NCBI GenBank assembly: GCA_910588685.1
Contig: CAJUPX010000010.1
Span: 10,681-74,680, forward strand
Origin: an uncultured Christensenellaceae bacterium
Lineage (GTDB): Bacteria > Bacillota > Clostridia > Christensenellales > Borkfalkiaceae
Direction: 5' to 3'
Length of the DNA stretch: 64,000 bases
Shown: one piece after another, positions 1 to 7,128 of the stretch
How positions within the stretch are numbered: the stretch's first letter is position 1
Layout of the letters: every line of letters starts with the position of its first letter
Position numbers and translations under genes: made by a program
Notes under the pieces: model-generated
Databases searched by the model: none
Seen by the model: the letters and a program-made list of their open reading frames with translations, nothing else
Told to the model about the DNA's origin: nothing

Positions 1-1
1 C

Positions 2-850
2 GAAAAGGCGGAAGCAACCGAAGAGGAAATGATATTACCGGACTGGCATATGCTTGTTGTTGACGATGACGAGCAGCTTTGCCGTTCTACAGTTGCCGCG
101 CTGAAATCAATAGGTATTAAAGGCGACTGGACTCTGTCGGGAGAAGACGCTGTTAAAAAGGCGGTAAAGGCGCACGACACGCATAAGCAGTACGATATAA
201 TTTTGCTTGACTGGAAACTGCCCGGAATAGACGGGCTTGAAACCGCACGCCAAATCCGTAAAAACCTCGGCGATGAAATCCCTATTCTTTTAATTTCGGC
301 ATACGACTGTGCGGAAATTGAAAAGCAGGCTCAATCTGCCGGAATCAGCGGGTTTATATCCAAACCGCTTTTCAAATCAACGCTGTTTTACGGACTTCGT
401 AAATTTGTACAGGGCAGTGAAGAATGCGTTAAGGAAAGCGAGCAGAAAGCAAAAAATGCAAATATTGCCGGCGCGCACATATTACTTGCCGAGGATAACG
501 ACCTCAACTGGGAAATTGCCGAGATGTTGTTAGAAGATGCCGGAATGCAGGTGGAGAGGGCGGAAAACGGTAAAATATGCGTTGATATGCTGCAAAATTC
601 CCCTGCCGGAACGTATGACGCGATTTTAATGGATATACGTATGCCTGTAATGACAGGATACGAGGCAACGGTAGCTATCCGCGCCCTCGAGCATCCTGAC
701 AAAGGATTACCCATTATTGCAATGACCGCCGACGCATTTGCGGACGATATGAAAAAGTGCCTTGAATGCGGTATGAACGCACATATCCCCAAACCTATCG
801 ATATGGACGTGCTAAAAGCAACATTATCTAAATTTATAAATAAAAAATAA
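2..850 (+). CDS. Hybrid sensor/response-regulator protein, C-terminal part with two receiver domains (partial)
   Basis: The reading frame is open to the left edge, so the gene starts outside the window; the ATG at 29 is internal. Two CheY-like receiver domains are visible. The first (about residues 15-135) carries the acidic pocket VVDDDE and the phosphoacceptor aspartate in LLDWKLPGIDG, with SKP near its end. The second (about residues 155-280) has LLAEDND, the aspartate in LMDIRMPVMTGYEA, the MTADAF switch region and the conserved lysine in IPKPID. Tandem C-terminal receivers are typical of hybrid histidine kinases, so the missing upstream part is probably a sensor plus HisKA/HATPase module; that part is inference. 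A stand-alone multi-receiver phosphorelay protein is the alternative. A terminator hairpin follows directly. Confidence 0.85.
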   Translation, partial: EKAEATEEEMILPDWHMLVVDDDEQLCRSTVAALKSIGIKGDWTLSGEDAVKKAVKAHDTHKQYDIILLDWKLPGIDGLETARQIRKNLGDEIPILLISAYDCAEIEKQAQSAGISGFISKPLFKSTLFYGLRKFVQGSEECVKESEQKAKNANIAGAHILLAEDNDLNWEIAEMLLEDAGMQVERAENGKICVDMLQNSPAGTYDAILMDIRMPVMTGYEATVAIRALEHPDKGLPIIAMTADAFADDMKKCLECGMNAHIPKPIDMDVLKATLSKFINKK

Positions 851-865
851 TTTAAATGTTATAAA

Positions 866-896
866 ACGGAGCTGACTTATGTCAACTCCGTTTTTA
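866..896 (+). terminator. Rho-independent terminator after the receiver-domain gene
   Basis: Hairpin with arms ACGGAG and CTCCGT, extended by a few pairs towards the loop, followed by a run of T. It lies 16 nt after the stop codon of the receiver-domain protein. Confidence 0.8.
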
Positions 897-972
897 CTTT
901 TAAAAATATAAATATATTTGCTATAATTCAAATTTAAAATCGTAATTTTTATCAATTAAAATATAATTCAGT

Positions 973-1052
973 CCGTATTTTTTACAAAATTGCCGTTAAA
1001 AAATACGGCACTTGCTGTATAAGAAAAAGAACTAACCTGAACGGTTAATTCT
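973..1052. repeat. Two adjacent inverted repeats in an intergenic region
   Basis: 973-1008 is a perfect 12-bp inverted repeat (CCGTATTTTTTA / TAAAAAATACGG) around a 12-nt loop. 1028-1052 is a second one (AGAACTAACC / GGTTAATTCT, one mismatch) around 5 nt. They sit downstream of the minus-strand gene at 1092-1396, so the first may end its transcript. The second has the shape of a protein operator, but no plus-strand gene follows it. The rest of 897-1091 holds no gene I can support. Confidence 0.4.
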
Positions 1053-1091
1053 TTGATATTTGCAGTATAGCGGTATAATCTAAAACAAATT

Positions 1092-1396
1092 TTAGTGATA
1101 AGAGATATGGGCAACAATCCCGTTATTTATAAGAATTTGAAAATCTTTATAATATGACCACAAAAAATAGCCCCCTTTATCAACTTGACTGTAAAGATAC
1201 ATTTTTGTGGTTTCGTCAATTTGTTCAATTTTTTTGGGCTTTCCCAATATCTCAAGCATATCCGTTTCGGACATTCCTGTGTAAATATCGTTTAATTGTT
1301 CAGGCGGTTTTTTGCTGAAATGCACTGCCGGAACAAGTATTAAAATATCACAGTTATTGCAATTATACTTACAACTAAATATAACACCCAATCCAT
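1092..1396 (-). pseudogene. Small membrane-anchored protein with BamE/SmpA-like motif, apparently frameshifted
   Basis: Read from the ATG at 1394-1396, the first 18 codons encode a clean hydrophobic segment (MDWVLYLVVSIIAITVIF) and then hit TAA. In the -1 frame the protein continues as LILVPAVHFSKKPPEQ followed by DIYTGMSETDMLEILGKPKKIEQ, which resembles the 'G(M/L)s..ev...lGkP' core of SmpA/BamE-like small domains. Neither frame alone gives a sensible protein: the downstream frame has only a TTG start with a cysteine-rich N terminus. The switch point is a TTTT run. A one-base deletion in a decaying gene, a sequencing or assembly error, or a programmed -1 shift would all fit. The total would be about 100 residues. 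Function unknown. Confidence 0.5.
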
Positions 1397-1473
1397 AAAA
1401 GTTATCTCTATGTATATATTATCGCTTGAGCCGATATACCAATTTACGGGAGATAAAAAGAATATAAAAAATA

Positions 1474-2235
1474 TTATTCATATTTTTCTATTCGGCATTG
1501 TTCATAGACTTTTTTACCTATAATCGTTATTGCCTGTTTAGGACATTTTGAAAAACAACGATAACACATAGTACATTTATCATTAAAAACTATTTTATTA
1601 TCGTTAAGCCGTATATTTAGCATAGGGCATATAGAAACACATAATCCGCAGGCGATACATTTTGAGTAATCTATTGTTATTCCGCTATAATAATATTTTG
1701 TTTTTTTGCGGAAATACAGTCTTTGTCCGAATAAGCCGGCTAATCTGCAGGCAAAACTTAAACCGCTTTTGGGATATTTATTTAATTGAATTTTTTTAAC
1801 GGCTTTATCTATTTTTTCATTAGCTTTTTTAACGACTTTACGATTATTTTGCAAAGACTTTTTTAAAACCTTAACGTCACCTATGCAATCCGGCATTTTA
1901 ATATGTAAACCGCCTAAAACTTCCGCGCCGTACTTTTTAAAAAGTCTTGCGGCACAACCCGCGCCGTCGCCGCTGAACAGCCTCATTGTGGCTATTATAA
2001 AGATTTTTTTACCTTTCCAAATTGAAAAATTATCATTAATAAAATCTCTAACGATTTTAGGTAAATCGGAATAATAAACGGGATAAGCAAAAATAATTTC
2101 TTTATTATTTTTTATATTATATAGAGCTGTTTTGTCCTCAATAGAATAACTTGATCCGTTACAGTCAAGTTGATGTAATAGATATTTCGCACAATGTTTT
2201 GTGTTGCCCGTGCCGCTGAAATATACGCAAATCAT
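1474..2235 (-). CDS. EFR1-type flavodoxin/ferredoxin protein
   Basis: Flavodoxin-like N-terminal half fused to a two-cluster ferredoxin. The first residues, MICVYFSGTGNTKHCA, are the FMN phosphate-binding loop of flavodoxins. The C-terminal part (about residues 190-240) carries CIACGLCVSICP and CTMCYRCFSKCP, two CxxCxxCxxxCP motifs that ligate two 4Fe-4S clusters. Length (253 aa) and domain order match the EFR1 family of anaerobes, thought to act as cytoplasmic electron carriers; the redox partner is unknown. Start ATG 2235 has a close AGGAAA. The promoter's -10 box ends only 10 nt upstream, giving a very short leader. It stands alone, not in an operon. Confidence 0.85.
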   Translation of the reverse strand: MICVYFSGTGNTKHCAKYLLHQLDCNGSSYSIEDKTALYNIKNNKEIIFAYPVYYSDLPKIVRDFINDNFSIWKGKKIFIIATMRLFSGDGAGCAARLFKKYGAEVLGGLHIKMPDCIGDVKVLKKSLQNNRKVVKKANEKIDKAVKKIQLNKYPKSGLSFACRLAGLFGQRLYFRKKTKYYYSGITIDYSKCIACGLCVSICPMLNIRLNDNKIVFNDKCTMCYRCFSKCPKQAITIIGKKVYEQCRIEKYE

Positions 2236-2245
2236 AATTTCCTGT

Positions 2246-2274
2246 ATTATATCACTAACCTATGTGTTTTTCAA
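2246..2274 (-). promoter_or_regulatory. Sigma-A type promoter of the EFR1 gene
   Basis: On the minus strand TTGAAA (2274-2269), 17-bp spacer, TATAAT (2251-2246). The start codon begins 10 nt after the -10 box, so the predicted 5' leader is only about 3-4 nt. Confidence 0.7.
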
Positions 2275-2316
2275 TCAAATTATTATGGTTTAAATAAATT
2301 GCCCGGGTGAGGAATA

Positions 2317-2349
2317 GAAAAAGCACAAGGCATTATCCTTGTGCTTTTT
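2317..2349 (-). terminator. Terminator of the tRNA operon
   Basis: Perfect hairpin AAAAAGCACAAGG / CCTTGTGCTTTTT, symmetric and therefore active in either direction. It lies 80 nt beyond the last tRNA of the minus-strand tRNA cluster. Confidence 0.85.
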
Positions 2350-2429
2350 CGTTAGTTGTATGCGATAAAGCCCGCGACACAGTTCACAAAAATGTATTCC
2401 GTTTTTAGGTGTTCAAACTTTAACGACAC

Positions 2430-2514
2430 TGGTGGGAGGAGGTGGATTCGAACCACCGAAGTCGGAGACGTCAGATTTACAGTCTGATGCATTTGGCCAC
2501 TCTGCAATCCGCCC
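2430..2514 (-). tRNA. tRNA-Tyr (GTA)
   Basis: 85 nt on the minus strand with encoded CCA. The anticodon loop reads CTGTAAA with GTA as anticodon. The molecule is class II, with a long variable arm (CGTCTCCGACTTC region) and a standard T arm GGTGGTTCGAATCCACC. The acceptor stem 5' GGGCGGA pairs with TCCTCCC except at the fourth pair (C opposite T). Last gene of the five-tRNA operon. Confidence 0.93.
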
Positions 2515-2551
2515 ATATTAAATTTTAAACCCCGACAGGCGGGGTAAGTAG

Positions 2552-2627
2552 TGGAGCTGGTGATTGGAATCGAACCCACAACCTGCTGATTACAAATCAG
2601 CTGCTCTGCCAGTTGAGCTACACCAGC
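2552..2627 (-). tRNA. tRNA-Thr (TGT)
   Basis: 76 nt on the minus strand with encoded CCA. It begins GCTGGTGTAGCTCAACTGG; the anticodon TGT lies within GCTGATTTGTAATCAGC. T arm and acceptor stem pair fully. It reads ACA codons (and other Thr codons by wobble). Confidence 0.95.
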
Positions 2628-2645
2628 ATAGCCGCCCGTTAGGGG

Positions 2646-2721
2646 TGGTGCCTTGGGGTGGAATCGAACCGCCGACATATGGATTTTCAGTCCACCGCTC
2701 TACCATCTGAGCTACCAAGGC
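2646..2721 (-). tRNA. tRNA-Phe (GAA)
   Basis: 76 nt on the minus strand with encoded CCA. It begins GCCTTGGTAGCTCAGATGG; the anticodon GAA lies in GGACTGAAAATCC. Acceptor and T stems pair well. Confidence 0.95.
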
Positions 2722-2748
2722 GTAAACGCCTTGCGGCGTTTTTTAATT

Positions 2749-2825
2749 TGGCGACCCGAAACGGGCTCGAACCGTCGACCTCCAGCGTGACAGGCTGGCG
2801 CTCTAACCAACTGAGCTATCGGGCC
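2749..2825 (-). tRNA. tRNA-Asp (GTC)
   Basis: 77 nt on the minus strand with encoded CCA. It begins GGCCCGATAGCTCAGTTGG; the anticodon GTC lies in CAGCCTGTCACGCTG. The acceptor stem includes one G-T pair. Confidence 0.95.
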
Positions 2826-2870
2826 GTATAAAACGGCAGACCGTGTTGATTTCTCTTACAAAAACGGCTT

Positions 2871-2947
2871 TGGTGGGCCTTCACGGACTCGAACCGCGGA
2901 CCAATCGGTTATGAGCCGACCGCTCTAACCAACTGAGCTAAAGGCCC
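2871..2947 (-). tRNA. tRNA-Met (CAT), elongator type
   Basis: 77 nt on the minus strand with encoded CCA. It begins GGGCCTTTAGCTCAGTTGG; the anticodon loop is CTCATAA with CAT. The fully paired first acceptor pair (G-C) and the D-arm sequence favour the elongator over the initiator. A CAT anticodon modified to lysidine (tRNA-Ile2) cannot be excluded by sequence reading alone. First gene of the operon. Confidence 0.9.
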
Positions 2948-2982
2948 TTAAAAAGGTAGTTGCGCTGTCACAACGCTCAATT

Positions 2983-3011
2983 ATAATAATATACCTAAAA
3001 AATTTTGTCAA
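2983..3011 (-). promoter_or_regulatory. Promoter of the tRNA operon
   Basis: Consensus TTGACA (minus strand, 3011-3006), 17-bp spacer, TATTAT (2988-2983), about 35 nt before the first tRNA (Met). The order Met-Asp-Phe-Thr-Tyr follows on the minus strand, with the terminator at 2317-2349. Confidence 0.85.
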
Positions 3012-3174
3012 CACATTTTAATCCCATTTTAAATTTTTTTAAAAATATTTTTTTAATACGCCGATAAATTTTTATTTAATAACAAATCGACAAAACTTGG
3101 CAAAAAACTGCTCTATATTCCAAAATAATCTGCTTGTAATTTAGTATTATTTAAAAAAACTACGGAGAAAAAGT

Positions 3175-3483
3175 ATGACGGTTACAGGTTATCTCAAAGA
3201 CAAAATCTTATACATAAGCCTTTCCGGCGAGATGGATGAGTGTTCCGCGCACGAGGCAAGAGAAAAATGCGATAAATTAATTGAAAACAATTCCGCCGCC
3301 GACAAAATAATTATAAATTTGTCCGATGTAGCATTTATGGACTCTACGGGCATAGGATTTTTAATCGGCAGGTATAAAAAAGCTTCGCGGCTGAGTATTC
3401 CGCTCTACGTGGAAAAGCCTAATTTTGCCGCCGATAAAATTCTGAATATCAGCGGAATATATTCGCTCATACCAAAAGTATAA
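3175..3483 (+). CDS. spoIIAA: Anti-sigma-F factor antagonist SpoIIAA
   Basis: STAS-domain protein of 102 aa, the usual SpoIIAA length. The motif FMDSTGIGFLIGRYK (around residues 60-75) contains the serine that SpoIIAB phosphorylates; the unphosphorylated form frees sigma-F in the forespore by binding SpoIIAB. It is the first gene of the classic spoIIAA-spoIIAB-spoIIAC operon, 13 nt before spoIIAB. Start ATG is preceded by CGGAGAAAAAGT. The 160 bp upstream are very AT-rich; ATCGACA near 3087-3093 is one mismatch from an inverted Spo0A box, but I could not define a sigma-H promoter. Confidence 0.93.
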   Translation: MTVTGYLKDKILYISLSGEMDECSAHEAREKCDKLIENNSAADKIIINLSDVAFMDSTGIGFLIGRYKKASRLSIPLYVEKPNFAADKILNISGIYSLIPKV

Positions 3484-3496
3484 AAAGGACTGTAAA

Positions 3497-3934
3497 ATGA
3501 CGAAAAATTATTTAAAACTTCAATTTTATTCATATCCGCGCAACCAGGCGTTTGCAAGAGACGCTGTTGCGGCGTTCTGTGTAGAACTCAATCCTACTCT
3601 TGCCGAACTGTCCGACGTAAAAACCGCCGTTTCGGAAGCCGTAACAAACTGTACCGTACACGCGTACAGGGACGAGCCCGGATTAATTTCCGTGGAGTGT
3701 GAAACCGAGGACGGGAAACTACATATAAAAGTGACCGACAGCGGCAAGGGGATAGACGATATCGACCGAGCCGTTCAGCCGTTTTTTACTTCGGCGCCGT
3801 CGGATGAACGGTCGGGTATGGGGTTTACGATAATGCAGACCTTTATGGACGAGTTCAAGTTAGAGAGCAAGCGCGGTGAGGGAACGGTTGTTTATATGAC
3901 TAAACGGTTTAAGACGGAAGTGGAGAATGCTTGA
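3497..3934 (+). CDS. spoIIAB: Anti-sigma-F factor / serine kinase SpoIIAB
   Basis: GHKL-type ATPase/kinase of 145 aa. The N box is seen in VKTAVSEAVTNCTVHAY, the G1 box in VTDSGKGIDD and the G2 region in SDERSGMGFTIMQ. It binds and inhibits sigma-F and phosphorylates SpoIIAA. RBS AAGGAC precedes the ATG. Its end overlaps the sigF start by 8 nt, which suggests translational coupling and a fixed ratio of inhibitor to sigma factor. Confidence 0.94.
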   Translation: MTKNYLKLQFYSYPRNQAFARDAVAAFCVELNPTLAELSDVKTAVSEAVTNCTVHAYRDEPGLISVECETEDGKLHIKVTDSGKGIDDIDRAVQPFFTSAPSDERSGMGFTIMQTFMDEFKLESKRGEGTVVYMTKRFKTEVENA

Positions 3935-4652
3935 CGTTCACGAAACGAACGAACTGATACGCAAAGCCAAAAGCGGCGACGCGGCGGCAAAAGAAAAACT
4001 CATTGTAGAAAATAATAATTTAATAAAGAGTATTGTCCGCAGATATCTCAATAAGGGAGTTGAATACGACGACTTATATCAGCTTGCGAGTATGGGGCTT
4101 TTAAAAGCTATTAACGGCTTTGACGAAAGCTTCAATGTTCGTTTTTCAACATATGCGGTGCCTATGATAGCAGGCGAGATAAAGCGGTTTATGCGTGACG
4201 ACGGCAGTATTAAAGTTTCCCGCGCAATAAAAGGAACGGCAAAACAGATAAACCTGTTCATTGAAAAATACTCCGCGGAGCACGGCTCGCAACCCTCGGT
4301 TAAAATTATTGCCGAGAATTTCAATATGCCGGAAAGCGAGGTAGTCTTTACTATGGGCTCTTCAAAAATGCCCGTATCCATTTACAATCGCAGCGAGTAC
4401 AAGGACGAAAGCGGGCAGGAGCTGTTGGAAAAATTACCGGTTGAGGACAGGCAGGAGGAAATTTTAGAATCACTGCAACTCAAAGTCGCCATAGAAAAAT
4501 TGCCCGAACGTGATAAAAAGGTAATTATTCTGCGGTACTTCCGTGATTTAACGCAGAGCGAAGTTGCCAATCTTCTCGGCGTATCACAGGTACAGGTTTC
4601 ACGTATAGAAAACAGAATAATGGAAGCATTCCGTAACCAGCTTACAGGTTAG
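3927..4652 (+). CDS. sigF: RNA polymerase sporulation sigma factor SigF
   Basis: Sigma-70 family factor of 241 aa and the third gene of the spoIIA operon (also called spoIIAC). Region 2 is visible in YDDLYQLASMGLLKAINGFD and VRFSTYAVPMIAGEIKRFMRDDG, region 3 in the middle, and the region 4 helix-turn-helix in LTQSEVANLLGVSQVQVSRIE. It directs early forespore transcription and is held inactive by SpoIIAB. A GC-rich hairpin follows the stop codon. With its two regulators intact, it argues that the organism belongs to a spore-forming lineage. Confidence 0.95.
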   Translation: MLDVHETNELIRKAKSGDAAAKEKLIVENNNLIKSIVRRYLNKGVEYDDLYQLASMGLLKAINGFDESFNVRFSTYAVPMIAGEIKRFMRDDGSIKVSRAIKGTAKQINLFIEKYSAEHGSQPSVKIIAENFNMPESEVVFTMGSSKMPVSIYNRSEYKDESGQELLEKLPVEDRQEEILESLQLKVAIEKLPERDKKVIILRYFRDLTQSEVANLLGVSQVQVSRIENRIMEAFRNQLTG

Positions 4653-4655
4653 TAA

Positions 4656-4690
4656 ACCGCCGCCTATCCCGCGGCGGTATTATATTATAC
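4656..4690 (+). terminator. Hairpin terminator after sigF
   Basis: ACCGCCGC / GCGGCGGT stem with a 7-nt loop, directly behind the sigF stop codon. The following tract (ATTATATTATA) is T-rich but not a pure T run, so termination may be partial. Confidence 0.6.
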
Positions 4691-4716
4691 TTAAAATTTA
4701 TTTTCAGTTATAATCT

Positions 4717-4745
4717 TTGCCAAATAGTTTTATTTGTGGTATAAT
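4717..4745 (+). promoter_or_regulatory. Promoter of the aminotransferase gene
   Basis: TTGCCA (4717-4722), 17-bp spacer, TATAAT (4740-4745). The RBS CGGAGGGG and ATG 4767 follow. Confidence 0.75.
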
Positions 4746-4766
4746 AAGCAAAAACGGAGGGGCAAA

Positions 4767-5954
4767 ATGTTAAATCAAAAAAACGTTGAACTCGGAAAAG
4801 TGCGTTCAAGCATACGCGAACTGTTTGAATACGGCAAAAAACGCAAGGCGGAAATAGGGGAGGAAAAAGTATTTGATTTTTCAATAGGAAATCCCAGCGT
4901 TCCCGCCCCGCCCGAAGTCAGGAGTGCGCTTGCCGAGATAATCGAAAACACCGACCCTGTCGAACTGCACGGCTATACTTCGGCGCAGGGAAATTACGAA
5001 GTGAGAAAAATTCTTGCGGATTATACAAACAAACGCTTTAACACCTCGCTTAACGCCGACTGTTTTTATATGACTTGCGGCGCGGCGGCGTCGCTGACTA
5101 TTGCGCTGAACGCGCTTTTAAACGACGGAGACGAAGTAATAGCGTTTACTCCGTTTTTTCCGGAGTACCGCGTATTCGTTGAAAATGCCGGCGGCAAATT
5201 TATTACAGCGGAAAGCGAAAACCGAACTTTCCAAATAAATTTTAAAAATCTTGAAAATTCTCTGACTGTAAAAACCAAAGCGGTAATAATTAATTCGCCC
5301 AACAATCCGAGCGGGGTTGTTTACGGTGCGGACGTTATAAAAAGGCTTTCGTACACGCTTGAAAACCATTATAATAAATGCGGCAACAGAGTTTATATAA
5401 TTTGCGACGAGCCTTACAGGGAGCTTGTATACGACAGGCAGACAGAAGTGCCGTACATTATGAACTATTACCATTACAGCCTTGTATGTTATTCGTATTC
5501 TAAAAGTCTTTCGCTCCCGGGCGAGCGCATAGGCTATATTGCCGTGGACAGTCAAATGCCCGGGTTTTCCGACTTGTACGCCGCGGTATGCGGAGCAGGC
5601 AGGGCGTTGGGCTTTGTTTGCGCGCCAAATCTATTTCAGCGGCTCATAGCGCGGGTATACGATAAAACCTCGGATATATCGGTATATAAGAAAAACCGTG
5701 ATTTGCTGTATGCTTCGCTTAAAGAATACGGCTTTGAGGCGGTTAAGCCCGACGGAGCGTTTTATATGTTCGTCAAATCGCCCGAACCGGACGCCGTTGC
5801 TTTTGCCGAGCGGGCTAAAAAGTACGAGCTTTTAATAGTCGCGGGCAACGATTTCGGCTGTAACGGATATGTGAGAATTTCCTATTGCGTCAACCCCGAT
5901 ATGCTCAGGCGCGCACTGCCCGCATTTAAAGCGCTTGCCGAAAGTTATAAATGA
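4767..5954 (+). CDS. Pyridoxal-phosphate-dependent class I/II aminotransferase
   Basis: Fold-type I aminotransferase of 395 aa. Seen in order: SIGNPSVPAPPEV (N-terminal substrate loop), HGYTSAQGNYEVR, NSPNNPSGVV (cofactor contact), CDEPYRELVYD (aspartate against the pyridine nitrogen) and SYSKSLSLPGERIGY, which holds the Schiff-base lysine. The substrate cannot be read from sequence; aspartate-like or branched/aromatic amino acids are possible. Start chosen at ATG 4767, 8 nt after CGGAGGGG; the longer frame from 4734 would begin inside the -10 box and is rejected. Single-gene transcript with its own promoter. Confidence 0.87.
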   Translation: MLNQKNVELGKVRSSIRELFEYGKKRKAEIGEEKVFDFSIGNPSVPAPPEVRSALAEIIENTDPVELHGYTSAQGNYEVRKILADYTNKRFNTSLNADCFYMTCGAAASLTIALNALLNDGDEVIAFTPFFPEYRVFVENAGGKFITAESENRTFQINFKNLENSLTVKTKAVIINSPNNPSGVVYGADVIKRLSYTLENHYNKCGNRVYIICDEPYRELVYDRQTEVPYIMNYYHYSLVCYSYSKSLSLPGERIGYIAVDSQMPGFSDLYAAVCGAGRALGFVCAPNLFQRLIARVYDKTSDISVYKKNRDLLYASLKEYGFEAVKPDGAFYMFVKSPEPDAVAFAERAKKYELLIVAGNDFGCNGYVRISYCVNPDMLRRALPAFKALAESYK

Positions 5955-5961
5955 TAATTGA

Positions 5962-5990
5962 TTGACAACCGTGCCGTACGGTATTATAAT
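5962..5990 (+). promoter_or_regulatory. Consensus promoter of the ferritin gene with a palindrome in the spacer
   Basis: TTGACA (5962-5967), 17 bp, TATAAT (5985-5990): both hexamers are perfect consensus. The spacer contains the 8-bp palindrome CCGTACGG and the wider inverted pair ACCGT / ACGGT, positioned where a repressor would block RNA polymerase. A metal or peroxide regulator is an inference from the iron-storage gene downstream. Confidence 0.8.
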
Positions 5991-6013
5991 AAAGCGGTAC
6001 TAAGGAGGTTGAT

Positions 6014-6532
6014 ATGATAAACGAAAAAATAGCAAAACTTATTAACGAACAGGTGAATAAAGAGCTTTATTCCGGGTATCTTTATCTTGATTTTGCAAAT
6101 TATTATGCAGACGAGGGCTTGGACGGCTTTGCGCATTGGTATGAAATTCAGGCGCAGGAAGAGCGCGACCACGCTATGATGATGAGGAGATATCTCATCG
6201 ATAACGGCATACGCGTAACGTTTGATAAAATTGAAAAACCGGACAAGGTATTCAAAAACACAACCGACCCGTTGGAAGCGGGTTACGAACACGAAAAATA
6301 CGTAACGTCGCTTATAAACAATATTTACGCCGAAGCTTTTGCAATAAAAGATTTTAAAACTATGCAGTTTTTGGACTGGTTTATAAAAGAGCAGGGCGAG
6401 GAAGAAAAGAATGCGGAAGATATGATAAAGAAAATGCAGCTTTTCGGACACGACGCAAAGGGCTTGTATTCTCTGAACCAGGAGTTGAACTCCAGAGTAT
6501 ATACGACCTCGACAACGGCTCCCGCAATGTAA
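6014..6532 (+). CDS. ftnA: Non-haem ferritin
   Basis: Ferritin of 172 aa with the four-helix pattern of bacterial FtnA. Helix A is NEQVNKELYSGYLYLDFANYY (ferroxidase glutamate in KELYSGY). Helix B is WYEIQAQEERDHAMMMRRYL, with the E-x-x-H pair EERDH. Helix C is HEKYVTSLINNIYAEAFAIKD, and helix D is WFIKEQGEEEKNAEDM. It oxidises Fe(II) and stores the mineral core in a 24-mer shell, protecting an anaerobe from iron and peroxide. A strong RBS (AAGGAGG) and consensus promoter predict high expression; a terminator follows, so it is monocistronic. Confidence 0.93.
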   Translation: MINEKIAKLINEQVNKELYSGYLYLDFANYYADEGLDGFAHWYEIQAQEERDHAMMMRRYLIDNGIRVTFDKIEKPDKVFKNTTDPLEAGYEHEKYVTSLINNIYAEAFAIKDFKTMQFLDWFIKEQGEEEKNAEDMIKKMQLFGHDAKGLYSLNQELNSRVYTTSTTAPAM

Positions 6533-6546
6533 TTTAATAAAAATTA

Positions 6547-6584
6547 CCGCCCGCACTTTTCAAGCGCGGGCGGAACTTTTGTTT
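6547..6584 (+). terminator. Terminator after ferritin
   Basis: CCGCCCGC / GCGGGCGG stem followed by AACTTTTGTTT. Its tail touches the -35 box of the ruvC promoter. Confidence 0.82.
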
Positions 6585-6611
6585 GACATATTTAACTATT
6601 TACATTACAAT
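6583..6611 (+). promoter_or_regulatory. Promoter of ruvCAB-queA, predicted leaderless
   Basis: TTGACA (6583-6588), 17 bp, TACAAT (6606-6611). The ruvC ATG begins at 6619, 7 nt after the -10 box, exactly where transcription should start. No Shine-Dalgarno sequence could fit. Confidence 0.75.
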
Positions 6612-6618
6612 ATAAATA

Positions 6619-7116
6619 ATGGTTATTCTGGGACTTGACCCGGGTCTTGCAACAATGGGCTACGGCGTTATAGAAAAACTTAAAAACGACAGCACAGTAA
6701 CTTTGGACTACGGCGTGGTGCTAACGCCGAAGGACGAGAGTTTGCCCGTCCGACTTGCAATGCTTGAAGAGGGAATAAATAAAATCCTCGGTAAATATAA
6801 GCCCGAAGAAATAGCGGTTGAGGAACTGTTTTTCTCAAAAAACATTACGACAGGTATACCGGTCGCCCACGCCCGTGGAGTAATGCTGCTGACCTGTATA
6901 AAATACTGCGGAAGACTTTACGAATATACGCCTAACCAGATTAAGCAGGCGTTGACCGGTTACGGCAAAGCCGATAAAATCCAGATGCAGCGTACCGTAA
7001 CGTCAATGCTCAGGCTTGATAAAATTCCGCGTCCCGACGACGCTGCCGACGCGCTCGCCGTTGCGCTGTGCCACGCGCATACTTCGCGTTTCGGCAAACT
7101 CTTCGGAATAAGATAA
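6619..7116 (+). CDS. ruvC: Holliday junction endonuclease RuvC
   Basis: RuvC resolvase of 165 aa, the normal length. The RNase H-like catalytic acids are recognisable: ILGLDPGLATMGYG near the N terminus (first Asp), AVEELFFSKN (Glu) and RPDDAADALAVALCHAH near the C terminus (last Asp pair). As a dimer it cuts Holliday junctions after RuvAB branch migration. It is first in a ruvC-ruvA-ruvB-queA operon. There is no ribosome binding site, and the promoter's -10 box ends 7 nt before the ATG, so the mRNA is probably leaderless. Confidence 0.95.
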   Translation: MVILGLDPGLATMGYGVIEKLKNDSTVTLDYGVVLTPKDESLPVRLAMLEEGINKILGKYKPEEIAVEELFFSKNITTGIPVAHARGVMLLTCIKYCGRLYEYTPNQIKQALTGYGKADKIQMQRTVTSMLRLDKIPRPDDAADALAVALCHAHTSRFGKLFGIR

Positions 7117-7128
7117 ACGGAGTAAATA

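Noticed and set aside
2352..2678. Minus-strand reading frame of 108 codons across the tRNA cluster
   Set aside because: It reads through tRNA-Tyr, tRNA-Thr and part of tRNA-Phe; the RNA genes explain the sequence fully.
3061..3174. Sigma-H promoter and Spo0A box before spoIIAA
   Set aside because: Expected from biology, but only a one-mismatch Spo0A-like heptamer is present and no convincing -35/-10 pair could be placed.
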